NCBI GenBank assembly: GCA_963621245.1
Contig: CAVFCW010000007.1
Coordinates: 16,623 to 80,622 of the forward strand
From: SIG603 sp963621245
GTDB taxonomy: Bacteria; Bacillota; Clostridia; Oscillospirales; Acutalibacteraceae
DNA: 64,000 nucleotides
Direction: 5' to 3'
The translations under genes and the position numbers were made by a program. Of the stretch, positions 1 through 8,157 are shown piece after piece. Numbering within the stretch: position 1 is the first letter of the stretch; every line of letters begins with the position of its first letter. Under the pieces are notes generated by a model. The model did no database searches. It worked only from the letters and a program-made list of their open reading frames with translations, and was not told the DNA's origin.

Positions 1-420
1 AAGCTCTCTGCAAACTGGAATGTGAGAATAATTATCCGCCTTTGAGGAAGCGACATAAACCGCATTGCCCCATCTGTCGCCCTCTTCTTTTGCTTTGGTG
101 GCAAACTGACCCGTCTGCATGTAGCAGAATGTGTCGCCCTGTTTGCCCAAATTCATGGGAATCATAGAAAATTGGGTGGTTGCGCCGCCCTGCATGAAAA
201 GCACCTCGTAATTATCGGGGATTTCCATAATTCTTTTAAGCGTTCCCTTTGTCCTTGCGAGAATTTCTTCAAAGGCGGGCGTTCTGTGGCTCATTTCCAT
301 CACGGAGCAACCCGCTCCGGGATAGCAAAGAAGCTCGTTTTGTGCCTTTTCGAGAACCTCAAGCGGCATCATGCTCGGGCCCGCCGAAAAGTTGTAGACT
401 CTTTCTAATTCTCCGTTCAT
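1..420 (-). CDS. serC: Phosphoserine aminotransferase, 5' part (truncated by window edge)
   Basis: The 140 codons seen encode the N-terminal part of a class-V, PLP-dependent aminotransferase. In serine biosynthesis this enzyme converts 3-phosphohydroxypyruvate and glutamate to phosphoserine; it also acts in the pyridoxal pathway in some bacteria. The start is MNGELERVYNFSAGPSMMP, with the FSAGP hallmark at residues 11-15 and GGATTQF at 78-84, part of the cofactor phosphate site in this family. The PLP lysine lies beyond the window. The ATG at 420 has an AGGAG 8 bases upstream. The gene sits directly behind a leader region with a serine-rich peptide and terminator, so its transcription is probably tuned to seryl-tRNA supply. 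Identity is confident. Confidence 0.95.
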   Translation of the reverse strand, partial: MNGELERVYNFSAGPSMMPLEVLEKAQNELLCYPGAGCSVMEMSHRTPAFEEILARTKGTLKRIMEIPDNYEVLFMQGGATTQFSMIPMNLGKQGDTFCYMQTGQFATKAKEEGDRWGNAVYVASSKADNYSHIPVCREL

Positions 421-442
421 TTTTTACTCTCCTAAACAAAAC

Positions 443-471
443 AAAAAACCGAGGGGCATTCGCCTCTCGGT
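443..471 (-). terminator. Intrinsic terminator (attenuator) in the serC leader
   Basis: On the minus strand CCGAGAGGC, loop GAAT, then GCCCCTCGG form a stem with one A-C mismatch, followed by a T-rich run (TTTTTTGTTTTG). It lies between the leader peptide and serC, so it should end transcription before the gene unless the 5' arm is sequestered. The segment GCTTTTCGG at 498-506 can pair with the whole 5' arm (seven Watson-Crick and two G-U pairs), giving a mutually exclusive antiterminator. Confidence 0.85.
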
Positions 472-506
472 GGTTTACATGCGCAGTTTGCATTTTCCCG
501 AAAAGC

Positions 507-575
507 TCACGCCAAATAAGACACTCTCGATGAGGTGCCAATTGATGATGAGCATGAAAGGAAACAGCTAAGCAT
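507..575 (-). CDS. Serine-rich leader peptide of the serC attenuator (22 aa)
   Basis: A short reading frame of 22 codons plus TGA begins at ATG 575, nine bases after a good AAGGAG (585-590). It starts MLSCFLSCSSS and holds 8 serines, including a run of three TCA codons and a further TCA TCG pair, plus two cysteines. It lies just downstream of a consensus promoter and upstream of a terminator in front of serC. That is the arrangement of amino-acid leader peptides such as trpL and hisL. The stop codon lies directly against the segment (498-506) able to form the antiterminator. A ribosome finishing the peptide would cover this segment, while one stalled on serine codons would leave it free. The peptide probably has no function beyond sensing. 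Confidence 0.85.
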   Translation of the reverse strand: MLSCFLSCSSSIGTSSRVSYLA

Positions 576-608
576 TGCGTTTTTCTCCTTGGTTATCTAT
601 TGGATACA

Positions 609-637
609 ACTATACCATCTGTTTGCAAGATTGTCAA
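609..637 (-). promoter_or_regulatory. Sigma-A promoter of the serC leader transcript
   Basis: The minus strand has TTGACA (632-637), a 17-base spacer and TATAGT (609-614). This is close to the housekeeping consensus. Transcription would start near 602, about 27 bases before the leader peptide start codon. Confidence 0.85.
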
Positions 638-655
638 GCAAAACTTGCAAATCGA

Positions 656-683
656 CAAAAAAGGGACGGTTAAACCGTCCCCT
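656..683 (-). terminator. Intrinsic terminator of the MacB-type ABC gene
   Basis: The minus strand has GGGACGG, a short loop and CCGTCCC (663-681), followed by TTTTTT. It lies about 20 bases after the stop codon of the ABC transporter gene and ends that transcript before the serC promoter. Confidence 0.9.
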
Positions 684-703
684 GTGAAATATTGCCTTTT
701 ATA

Positions 704-3658
704 TCACTCCGACCTCAAAGCCGTAACGGGATCCTGTCTTGCCGCCTTCTTTGACGGAATGAGACCGCCGAGCATGGTGATGCACATGCTTATTATGACG
801 AGAATTACGGAAGCCTCGGGCGGAATGTAAGCCCTGAGCGTCGATATTCCCGTAAGCGAGTGAATGATGTGGTTAATCGGAATAGTCAAAAGATAGGAGA
901 TTCCTATGCCGAGAAGTCCTGAGCAAAGACCGATGATAAACGTCTCAGCGTTAAAGACCTGACCGACATTCTTCTTAGAAGCGCCGAGTGCTCTCAAAAT
1001 GCCTATCTCCTTTGTTCTCTCGAGAACGGAGATATTCGTGATAATTCCGATCATGATGCTTGAAACGACAAGAGAAACGCCGACAAATGCGATGAGAACA
1101 TAAGAGATTGCGTTGATTATTGTTGTTATCGAGCTTGTGAGAAGCGCAACGTAATCGGTGTAAGTAATCTTAGAGTCCTCGTCTGCGGTGCTGTTGTAGT
1201 TATCGATGCTGTCGCTTATTCCGTCCTTAGCGGAGAAAGAATCGGTGTAGATGCTTATGCTTGACGGAGCGTCAAGGCTAACCTTTCCGAATGCCGTCAT
1301 GTTGTCGTCATAGCTTGAGCCCTTTATGTAATTATCGTAGACCGAAATAAGAACATCTCTGTCGGGATCGTTTTCAAGCCAAGAATCGAGAGCCGCCGCC
1401 ATGGTGCTTTCGTCTGCCGTACCGCTCATAAGAGCCGCCGCATCTGTGCTTACCGAAGAAGCGTCGGCATTTCCGCTTGCCTGAATGTAAGCGTATTGCT
1501 CCTCGGTGATATATCCGCCGGCAAGAGCGTCATCCGCCGACATATAGCTCAAAATTTCCTGAACGCCGCTCATATCGACAGCCGAGGCGTCAGTCGTCTC
1601 AGTGTTTTCTGTGTTTTCGTCTGAACTGCCGTCCTCAGAATTCTGCATGCTGTAATACTGAATCATTCGGTAAAGCGAAGCCTTGTCGGTAACGCCAAGA
1701 GAATTGATGTACTCCTTTGCGTCCTCGATTTTCTCATCGTCGGAAGCCGCCTTAAAAGCCATTCCCGTCAAAACATTGGTGTCGGGAGTTTCGTCCTGAG
1801 CCTTAACGACTGCGCTTTCGTCCGTGTGCTCGATGATATAATCGGTAAGCTTTGATGTGTAACCAACACTTGTGGTTATCTTGGGCGTTTCGGATGAATC
1901 GGCAATTCTGATAATTCCCGTAATTTTAAGCTCCAGAGCCTTGTCCTTCAATTCGTCATTTGAGAGACTGTCGGGAGAAACATAGCTGAAAGTGCCGTCT
2001 TCATTCTTTTCGTAGTTGTCACATGCAGGAATGAGATAGAACGTGTGACCGATAATATCGTCATAGCTCCATGTGATGTCCTCGGGGGTCTCGCCGTCGT
2101 TAACGGCGTCCTGAATTTTAACATACTCGTCCGATGTGATAAATCCGAGCTGATAGAGCGTCGATGCGCTTATTCCGTTGTCGGAATCGAGAACGAGAGA
2201 AACTTCGTTGTATTCTGTCGGCCAAGCGCCGTAAACAAGGTCGTAGCTGTCCTTGATAACAGAGGAAACATCGGTTTTATCCTTGTTCATAGCCATTTCG
2301 GAGAAGTTATCCGCTCCGGAAGAACCCGTATAGCCCATCATGGAGGCAAGGCTCATCATGTTCTGGCTGTTCTGCATGACGAGCGAGAATGCGGATGAAT
2401 CGTCGCTTGTCTCAACATCGTCCGTGTCGGCGTCAGAGTTGATAAGCTTTCCGTCAGGATCATAAGAATAAACCTCGAAGCTTGTATCGTAGGAGTAAAC
2501 AACTCCGTTTTCGCCGATGTACTGATTAATCTCGGAATCGGGATCGTCAAGGTAATGCTTGAAATCGGTGAGGTTGTTCTCAGTGAAGCTTGATGAAAGC
2601 GTATCGACCGCCTTCATCTCCTTGTAGCTTGCGTACACCTTATCGAGAGTTTTGTCGCTCTCCTTTTTCTCGGAGCCCATGGTCATGCCGCTCATGCCAG
2701 TCATCTCCATCATTCCGCTCAAGTCAAACGTTGTCTTGCTTATCGTGAGGGGGTAGCTTGTCATGGTGTCCTTTTGAATTTCGTCGATATATTCGTTGAC
2801 GCCCGTCGAGAGCGAGAGAATCAGCGCAATGCCGATTATTCCGATAGAACCCGCAAATGCAGTCAAGAAGGTTCTTCCCTTTTTGGTGCGAAGGTTGTTG
2901 AAAGAAAGAGCAAGGCTTGTGCCGAATCCCATTTTTGCCTTGCCGATTTTCTTCTCGGACGGTTTTTCGTCGCTTGTCGGCTCGTACGGGTCTGAGTCGG
3001 AAATAATCTTTCCGTCACGAAGTCTGACTATTCTGGTCGAATACTTCTCGGCAAGCTCGGGGTTGTGCGTAACCATTACGACAAGTCTGTTCTCGGCAAC
3101 CTTCTTGAGAAGCTCCATAATCTGAATGCTCGTCTCGGTATCGAGTGCGCCTGTCGGCTCGTCGGCAAGAAGAATGTCGGGTTCGTTTACAAGTGCTCTT
3201 GCGATTGCAACTCTCTGCATCTGACCGCCCGAAAGCTGGTTCGGTCTCTTGTAGATTTGTTCGCCGAGGCCCACTTCTTCAAGAGCCGCCTTTGCCCTTT
3301 TCTTTCTCTCTGCGCCGGAAATTCCGCCGATTGTCAAAGCAAGCTCGACATTTGAGAGAAGATTCTGGTGCGGAATAAGGTTGTAGCTCTGAAAGACGAA
3401 ACCGATTGTGTGGTTGCGGTAGGCGTCCCAGTCTCTGTCCTTATACTTTTTTGTTGATACAGAGTTGATTATGAGGTCGCCGTCGTCGTATCTGTCAAGT
3501 CCGCCGATGATGTTGAGCATGGTGGTCTTGCCCGAACCCGACGGGCCGAGTATCGAGACAAACTCGTTGTCACGAAGATTTAGACTTACGCCGTCCAACG
3601 CCTGCTGAACCAAATCGCCCGTCTTGTACTGTTTTCTGATGTTTTTCAGTTGAAGCAT
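704..3658 (-). CDS. MacB-type ABC exporter, fused ATPase and permease
   Basis: This 984-residue protein joins an ABC ATPase to a MacB/FtsX-type permease. The ATPase has Walker A GPSGSGKTT (38-46), signature LSGGQ (142-146) and Walker B DILLADE (161-167). A first membrane segment follows at about 265-285. Next comes a large acidic extracellular region of about 500 residues, then three membrane helices at the C-terminus with the FtsX pattern. Family members export peptides or lipoproteins or act as mechanotransmitters; the substrate is not visible here. The ATG at 3658 has AAGGAG 8 bases upstream; an extension to 3685 lacks such a site. It has its own promoter (3701-3730) and terminator and no partner genes. 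The extracellular domain is larger than in Gram-negative MacB. Confidence 0.85.
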   Translation of the reverse strand: MLQLKNIRKQYKTGDLVQQALDGVSLNLRDNEFVSILGPSGSGKTTMLNIIGGLDRYDDGDLIINSVSTKKYKDRDWDAYRNHTIGFVFQSYNLIPHQNLLSNVELALTIGGISGAERKKRAKAALEEVGLGEQIYKRPNQLSGGQMQRVAIARALVNEPDILLADEPTGALDTETSIQIMELLKKVAENRLVVMVTHNPELAEKYSTRIVRLRDGKIISDSDPYEPTSDEKPSEKKIGKAKMGFGTSLALSFNNLRTKKGRTFLTAFAGSIGIIGIALILSLSTGVNEYIDEIQKDTMTSYPLTISKTTFDLSGMMEMTGMSGMTMGSEKKESDKTLDKVYASYKEMKAVDTLSSSFTENNLTDFKHYLDDPDSEINQYIGENGVVYSYDTSFEVYSYDPDGKLINSDADTDDVETSDDSSAFSLVMQNSQNMMSLASMMGYTGSSGADNFSEMAMNKDKTDVSSVIKDSYDLVYGAWPTEYNEVSLVLDSDNGISASTLYQLGFITSDEYVKIQDAVNDGETPEDITWSYDDIIGHTFYLIPACDNYEKNEDGTFSYVSPDSLSNDELKDKALELKITGIIRIADSSETPKITTSVGYTSKLTDYIIEHTDESAVVKAQDETPDTNVLTGMAFKAASDDEKIEDAKEYINSLGVTDKASLYRMIQYYSMQNSEDGSSDENTENTETTDASAVDMSGVQEILSYMSADDALAGGYITEEQYAYIQASGNADASSVSTDAAALMSGTADESTMAAALDSWLENDPDRDVLISVYDNYIKGSSYDDNMTAFGKVSLDAPSSISIYTDSFSAKDGISDSIDNYNSTADEDSKITYTDYVALLTSSITTIINAISYVLIAFVGVSLVVSSIMIGIITNISVLERTKEIGILRALGASKKNVGQVFNAETFIIGLCSGLLGIGISYLLTIPINHIIHSLTGISTLRAYIPPEASVILVIISMCITMLGGLIPSKKAARQDPVTALRSE

Positions 3659-3700
3659 CTTTCTTTCTCCTTGAATAACTTCCAAATAAACCGTTTTACC

Positions 3701-3744
3701 GTTATACGCTTAACAAAGTTATTTTATCAAAAATTTTGTGATAA
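3701..3744 (-). promoter_or_regulatory. Promoter of the MacB-type gene with overlapping inverted repeat
   Basis: The minus strand has TTGATA (3725-3730), an 18-base spacer and TATAAC (3701-3706). The perfect inverted repeat TTATCA / TGATAA (3724-3729 and 3739-3744, nine-base gap) overlaps the -35 box, so a repressor could bind here. The promoter lies just downstream of the terminator of the preceding gene. Confidence 0.6.
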
Positions 3745-3761
3745 ATGCGTGAACAAAGTGT

Positions 3762-3792
3762 AAAAAAAGAGAAGTCCGAAAAGACTTCTCTT
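3762..3792 (-). terminator. Intrinsic terminator at the end of the polysaccharide cluster
   Basis: The minus strand has AGAGAAGTC, a six-base loop and GACTTCTCT (3768-3791), followed by seven T. It lies 13 bases after the stop codon of the Wzz-type gene. Confidence 0.88.
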
Positions 3793-3804
3793 TCACATCA
3801 AATA

Positions 3805-5304
3805 TTAAACTTCTACGACAGAACCGAGAACCTTGACTCCACTTGTTTTGCAAAGGTCAAGCTCGCTCTTGATTTCGTCCAGTCTCGAATCGTGAGCTTT
3901 TTCGATAAGAACAGCCGCGTCGCAAGCCGACATATTATTAAGGCTCTCGGGATCGACAAGAATACTTCTGCCGAATTTAACCTCAAAGGGCTTGCCCTCA
4001 AGGCTCTTTGCAAGGCTTTGCATCACACTTTCGTCAGAACACGAACCCGTGACATAAAGGCTCTTCACAGCGTTTTTCTCTGCGCTTATAGCAATTCCCG
4101 CACTTATCATGGAAAGTCGCTCCTCGTTGGAGTATTTTAGCACTCTCGCACCGAACACATTCTGAAGCCATTTGTCAACGCCCTTTTTGTCTTTGGTCTG
4201 AACGCCGAAAACATTCACGCCGAATGTGTAGTCCATATCCTCGGCACGCTTGATTCTTGCGGTGTAGATATACTTCAAAACCTCTATAAGAGCGATAATA
4301 ACCATTCCGGCAATGAAACCGACTGCACAGTTCTTTTTGTCAAGACTGATTTTAACCTTGCTTGTCTCGGTAATTTCTTCCTCGGCAGTTGTCAAAGCGG
4401 CTGTCTCTTCATCTGCCTCATCGTCACCGTCATACATATACTGGGCAACAAGCGCATTGTAATATGCTGTCTGAGCCGTTGTCATATTTTTGGAGAGCGT
4501 GTTCATAGCCGTGAAAATCGTGTTGAGGTTGGAAACATATCCCTGCTTAACGGAGAGAATATCGCTAGCTACCGTTTCCGAGTACTGTTCTGAAACAAGA
4601 GAAATATCAAAGCTACCGAAAATCTTTTCAAGATCCGATTTCTGATTTGCCACCTGATCCTCGATTATCTTACCGATATTTCTCGCAGTCTTCTCATCGG
4701 GAGCATAGATTTTAATCGTCATGGTATCCACAGCGTCGGTTCCGTCACCCTCGGTCAAACTGGGAGTAGTTGTTGTGATAAGCTCCTGAATGTAAGCCAA
4801 GTCCGTATCCCAGCCGATTTCGTCACGGATTTTTGAGGCTGTATCGGTGTTGATAAGTCTCGAGCTGTAGGCCGAAATTATATCGCCAGTGAAATCCTTG
4901 TAATCGACTGTCGGATAAACCGCATTGTAGTGAGTATCGATAATATACTGTATTGTAAATGTAGGCGCAGAAGAAGAGTCTATCTTCATCTTAACGGAAT
5001 CGTTTAAATAGCTTTGAATCTCTGTCGCCTGAGCGGTGTAGGCTTTGTACGAGGCAAGCGCAAGCTCCGTCTCGTACTTTGTCTGCTCGCTTAAACCGCT
5101 TGCCGTGCTCTTCACATTTTTGGCAAGTTTCTGAGACTTTGTGAGGGACGCATCATCATCGGCGGAACTCGAGCTAAAGCTGTTCATAACGCTCGTGCCG
5201 AAACCGAACACTATCGCAAGAACGAGTGCAAGGCACAGCATAACTCTCCACTTTTGAAGAACACGATAAATCATTTCCTTTATGCTTATATGAATTTCTC
5301 CCAT
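3805..5304 (-). CDS. Wzz/YveK-type polysaccharide chain-length protein with degenerate kinase-like tail
   Basis: This 499-residue membrane protein has the Wzz/polysaccharide co-polymerase plan: an N-terminal cytoplasmic stub, TM1 at about 20-40, a large extracytoplasmic region and TM2 at about 326-347. Such proteins set polymer length or link polymerase and export. After TM2 there is a 150-residue cytoplasmic tail. Its last 90 residues resemble a P-loop tyrosine kinase (BY-kinase) fold, but where Walker A should be there is VTGSCSDES with no lysine, and no tyrosine cluster ends the protein. It is therefore probably a pseudokinase. No separate BY-kinase or phosphatase gene lies in this window. 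The ATG at 5304 has AAGGA upstream. It is the last gene of the cluster and has its own strong promoter. Confidence 0.8.
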   Translation of the reverse strand: MGEIHISIKEMIYRVLQKWRVMLCLALVLAIVFGFGTSVMNSFSSSSADDDASLTKSQKLAKNVKSTASGLSEQTKYETELALASYKAYTAQATEIQSYLNDSVKMKIDSSSAPTFTIQYIIDTHYNAVYPTVDYKDFTGDIISAYSSRLINTDTASKIRDEIGWDTDLAYIQELITTTTPSLTEGDGTDAVDTMTIKIYAPDEKTARNIGKIIEDQVANQKSDLEKIFGSFDISLVSEQYSETVASDILSVKQGYVSNLNTIFTAMNTLSKNMTTAQTAYYNALVAQYMYDGDDEADEETAALTTAEEEITETSKVKISLDKKNCAVGFIAGMVIIALIEVLKYIYTARIKRAEDMDYTFGVNVFGVQTKDKKGVDKWLQNVFGARVLKYSNEERLSMISAGIAISAEKNAVKSLYVTGSCSDESVMQSLAKSLEGKPFEVKFGRSILVDPESLNNMSACDAAVLIEKAHDSRLDEIKSELDLCKTSGVKVLGSVVEV

Positions 5305-5340
5305 ATTTTATCCTTTCGAATATACCCAAACCGTGGGGGT

Positions 5341-5399
5341 TGCATTACTGCTTGATTGCATACTGCGAAAATTATACACATTTCAAGTAATTCCGTCAA
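5341..5399 (-). promoter_or_regulatory. Promoter and direct repeats upstream of the Wzz-type gene
   Basis: The minus strand has TTGACG (5394-5399), a 17-base spacer and a perfect TATAAT (5371-5376), placed immediately after the stop codon of the preceding gene. Just past the -10 box, two near-identical direct repeats GCAGTATGCA and GCAGTAATGCA (between 5341 and 5366, 15 bases apart) cover the expected start of transcription, which could be an operator. Confidence 0.75.
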
Positions 5400-5400
5400 C

Positions 5401-8103
5401 TTAAGCTTCGTTAACGCTTACCTCTTTGCCTAATTCGTCAAAGTACTTTTTAGAAACGACATTGCCCTTTTTGTCGTATTCGTATTCTACAGAAGAGTAT
5501 CCCTCTTCTGTAGAATACGGCTCGCCGTTTTTTCTGTACTCCGTTTTGACTATGCGGTTATAATCGTCGCAGTAATTAATTTTATCGTATTCGGCTTTTT
5601 GCTTGTAAGCAATTTTTTTCAAGACGGCGCTTCCCTCGGCATGAACGTTAAATTCGAGGTTATTTAAGTCGCTCGCCTTAATTTTGAGAGTAAGGCTTAC
5701 ATTTCCGTACTCATTGTAAGCGTCCTCGCCTCTTGTCTTGGTTCTCATAACCGTTCCATCCTTGAGAGCCGAAACCGTAACCTTGCATTTTTCATCGGAA
5801 TGAATATTGAACGTGACGAGGTACGTTCCGTTATCAAGCGCAATTGACGGGCCGTGAGTTATCTCGGCACTGTCGCCGTTAAGCTCAATGTATCCGTCAG
5901 AGTTTGCTTCCATGCCGTTTGATTTTGCAAGCGAATACAAGTCAACTGACAAAGAGTTCGGATAGTGATTGTAGGCCTTGTAGCCGTTTGACTCCATAGC
6001 GTCGATTACAGCCGAATCGTTTGTATAAAGCGCACGGTTATCGTTTACCTCAAAACAGGTGAATCCCTCTCTGAACATCTCTCGCAAGTCCTCTGTCATG
6101 AGAACGCTGATATTGTCAAGCTGTGAGAACTCCGCACCCGATTTTGTCGAAAGAGAAATCTCGGGGAATTCGTCCATATAAACATGCGGCAGAGTATCGG
6201 AATAAACCTTTCCCGAAGAGGCGCTCACCACTATGCTTAAAGCGTCGCTGTCCTCCTCGACTTGCTCGGTGTAATATCCCGCATTGCCCGTTATGACACG
6301 GCTGACGAGAATTATAAACGCAAACGGGAAAACAGCAAAAACTATGCCGTAAAGTTTTTGTTTTTTCTTCAGTGCCAAAACGCACCACACAAGCGCATAA
6401 ACGCACACAAATGCGAGAAGATAAACAAAAACGATAAAAAGCTTGGTGTAAGAAGTTTTCTTCATGACATCGCAGAAGCTCTTTGCGCCCGTGACTATCT
6501 GTGCACGGAAAACAAGCGTGACTATTCCCGTCAAAAGCATAAATGCTGTCAAAGCGGCATATGTCAGATTTTTTTCGTTGATAGTCAAAGAAAGCATCAC
6601 GACAAAGCCGATGACGAAAACAAGCACAAAAATCAAATTCCAAGCCGACTGCGAGAGTAAAAGTGAATTTGACTTGAAGAAAGCGAAAATCGATTTCCAA
6701 ATGCCGCCCGCAGTCACGGCAATGCTCAAAACAAAGACGGCGCCCAAAGCGTACTCAACCTTTTTTGCAAGACTGATTTTATCCGTGAAAACTCTTTGCG
6801 GCACAGCCTCACGCTTAAACGGAACAAGCGCATAGCCGAATGCCATAACGAAAATCAAGAAGAAACGGTAAGTGAATATCGTCACGATATAAAGCGCGGT
6901 GATTCCCACAAAGAAAAGTCCCTCGTTTCTCTCGTCCTCATCCTTTGAGAAAACTCCGAGAAGCCCCCTCACAAGCGGAAGCATGCATATGGCACCGAGG
7001 AGCAAACCGCCCTGAGCGAAAACCACGCCGACGGCATTTGAAAGCCCCGGATTATCCGCATATCTTGTTTCGCTCATAAACTCCAAAATGGGAGTATCGT
7101 TACCAAATGCGTTGCCGAAAAGCGGACTTTTCAAAAATGCCCTGAAGCAGAGGTAGTAGTCCTCGATGTGAGCCGAGAAAGAACCTTCCGCATTCTTTTT
7201 CTTTCCGAAAAAGAGTATTGCCGCAAGCAGACACGCTGCCGCCGCAAGCACTAAAGCAGCTGCAGTTCTGAACTTTGTCGGAACTTTTTTGAGTGCAAAA
7301 ATCGCAAACGCCAAAATAAGAAGCATATATCCCAAGGTGCTACCCGTAAAAACAACCGCAAGCGTGAGAAAAACGACTGCCACGGCTCCGCTTTTGTTTT
7401 TCTTTAAGAAAAGTTCGGCATAAAGTGCCGTAATTAAGGGAATCATCGCCATGGGCGGCTCGGGGAAAATACCCAGCATCTTGTAGAAATCAAAACCGCC
7501 AAGCGAGAAAATCTTGTCCGTGCTTATGCAGACTATTCCGAAATAATCGGTGTAAGATTTTAAATTACCCTTGTTTGACCAGTGAGTCAAAACGCTCGAC
7601 TCAGGCATTTTTCCGCCGAAAAATACCGAGAAAAGATAAATGATGACCGCCAGAAAAGCGTAAACCGCAACTATGTCGGCATATTTGTAAATGAGGTTAT
7701 AGGGCTTTCCCTCCACCCTGTCGAGATAGAAAAACACGGTGACGGCAGGCAGAAAGAACAGAAACAGAATGAAGTAAGAAAAAAGCAAATCCGTCTTTCG
7801 CATGACGTTCAAAACGAGGAACGCCCCCATCAGCACGTACATTCCGCCCAATGTCGGCAAAAGCTTTATTAAGCTTTTACCCTCTTTTGTCTCAAGATAC
7901 CTAAAGCAAAGAAGGAAGAACGTCACGGCAAGAATTCCGAATCTTAAAAATTTCTCGTTGGTCGCTTCTCTTCCCGCATAGAAATAAAACAGCGAATTGC
8001 ACTCGAGGAATGTCAGCAAAACCAAAATGTATTCTGCCCAATTTTTAATTGTGTTCAAAGCAAAATCAGTAACATTTTTACCGATTTCTTTAGTTTTCTC
8101 CAA
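5401..8103 (-). CDS. Large membrane protein, O-antigen ligase/polymerase-like
   Basis: This protein of about 900 residues has roughly ten hydrophobic segments in its first half. They include GIFPEPPMAM and TGSTLGYM, a pattern like the Wzy/WaaL family that polymerises or ligates lipid-linked glycans. A second block of membrane helices follows, then about 250 soluble residues, probably outside the cell. The tail ends in a YD-repeat-like stretch (YEYDKKGNVVSKKYFDE). The start chosen is TTG 8103, with AGGGG seven bases upstream; a TTG at 8139 is possible but has a poorer site. A perfect 17-bp inverted repeat lies in the coding sequence at 5481-5519. This would be the second polymerase-like gene of the cluster. 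The family is inferred from pattern only. Confidence 0.6.
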   Translation of the reverse strand: MEKTKEIGKNVTDFALNTIKNWAEYILVLLTFLECNSLFYFYAGREATNEKFLRFGILAVTFFLLCFRYLETKEGKSLIKLLPTLGGMYVLMGAFLVLNVMRKTDLLFSYFILFLFFLPAVTVFFYLDRVEGKPYNLIYKYADIVAVYAFLAVIIYLFSVFFGGKMPESSVLTHWSNKGNLKSYTDYFGIVCISTDKIFSLGGFDFYKMLGIFPEPPMAMIPLITALYAELFLKKNKSGAVAVVFLTLAVVFTGSTLGYMLLILAFAIFALKKVPTKFRTAAALVLAAAACLLAAILFFGKKKNAEGSFSAHIEDYYLCFRAFLKSPLFGNAFGNDTPILEFMSETRYADNPGLSNAVGVVFAQGGLLLGAICMLPLVRGLLGVFSKDEDERNEGLFFVGITALYIVTIFTYRFFLIFVMAFGYALVPFKREAVPQRVFTDKISLAKKVEYALGAVFVLSIAVTAGGIWKSIFAFFKSNSLLLSQSAWNLIFVLVFVIGFVVMLSLTINEKNLTYAALTAFMLLTGIVTLVFRAQIVTGAKSFCDVMKKTSYTKLFIVFVYLLAFVCVYALVWCVLALKKKQKLYGIVFAVFPFAFIILVSRVITGNAGYYTEQVEEDSDALSIVVSASSGKVYSDTLPHVYMDEFPEISLSTKSGAEFSQLDNISVLMTEDLREMFREGFTCFEVNDNRALYTNDSAVIDAMESNGYKAYNHYPNSLSVDLYSLAKSNGMEANSDGYIELNGDSAEITHGPSIALDNGTYLVTFNIHSDEKCKVTVSALKDGTVMRTKTRGEDAYNEYGNVSLTLKIKASDLNNLEFNVHAEGSAVLKKIAYKQKAEYDKINYCDDYNRIVKTEYRKNGEPYSTEEGYSSVEYEYDKKGNVVSKKYFDELGKEVSVNEA
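5481..5519. repeat. Perfect 17-bp inverted repeat inside a coding region
   Basis: CGTATTCTACAGAAGAG (5481-5497) is followed by TATCC and then its exact reverse complement (5503-5519). It lies near the 3' end of the polymerase-like gene and encodes the YSTEEGYSSVEYEY stretch. No T-run follows on either strand, so it is not an ordinary terminator. Confidence 0.95.
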
Positions 8104-8157
8104 AGTATTGTCCCCTTTCCTTAAGTGCAAAAAGCTCAAATTTCTCTTTGCACGGTT

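Noticed and set aside
443..637. serC leader as a T-box riboswitch
   Set aside because: No T-box consensus (AGGGTGGNACC-like) or stem I motifs were seen; a translated leader peptide with serine codons explains the region better.
2045..2398. Plus-strand open frame opposite the MacB-type gene
   Set aside because: It has no ribosome site or domain and lies wholly antisense to a clear ABC transporter; codon bias explains it.
3805..5304. Active BY-kinase fused to Wzz
   Set aside because: The Walker A lysine and terminal tyrosine cluster are both missing.
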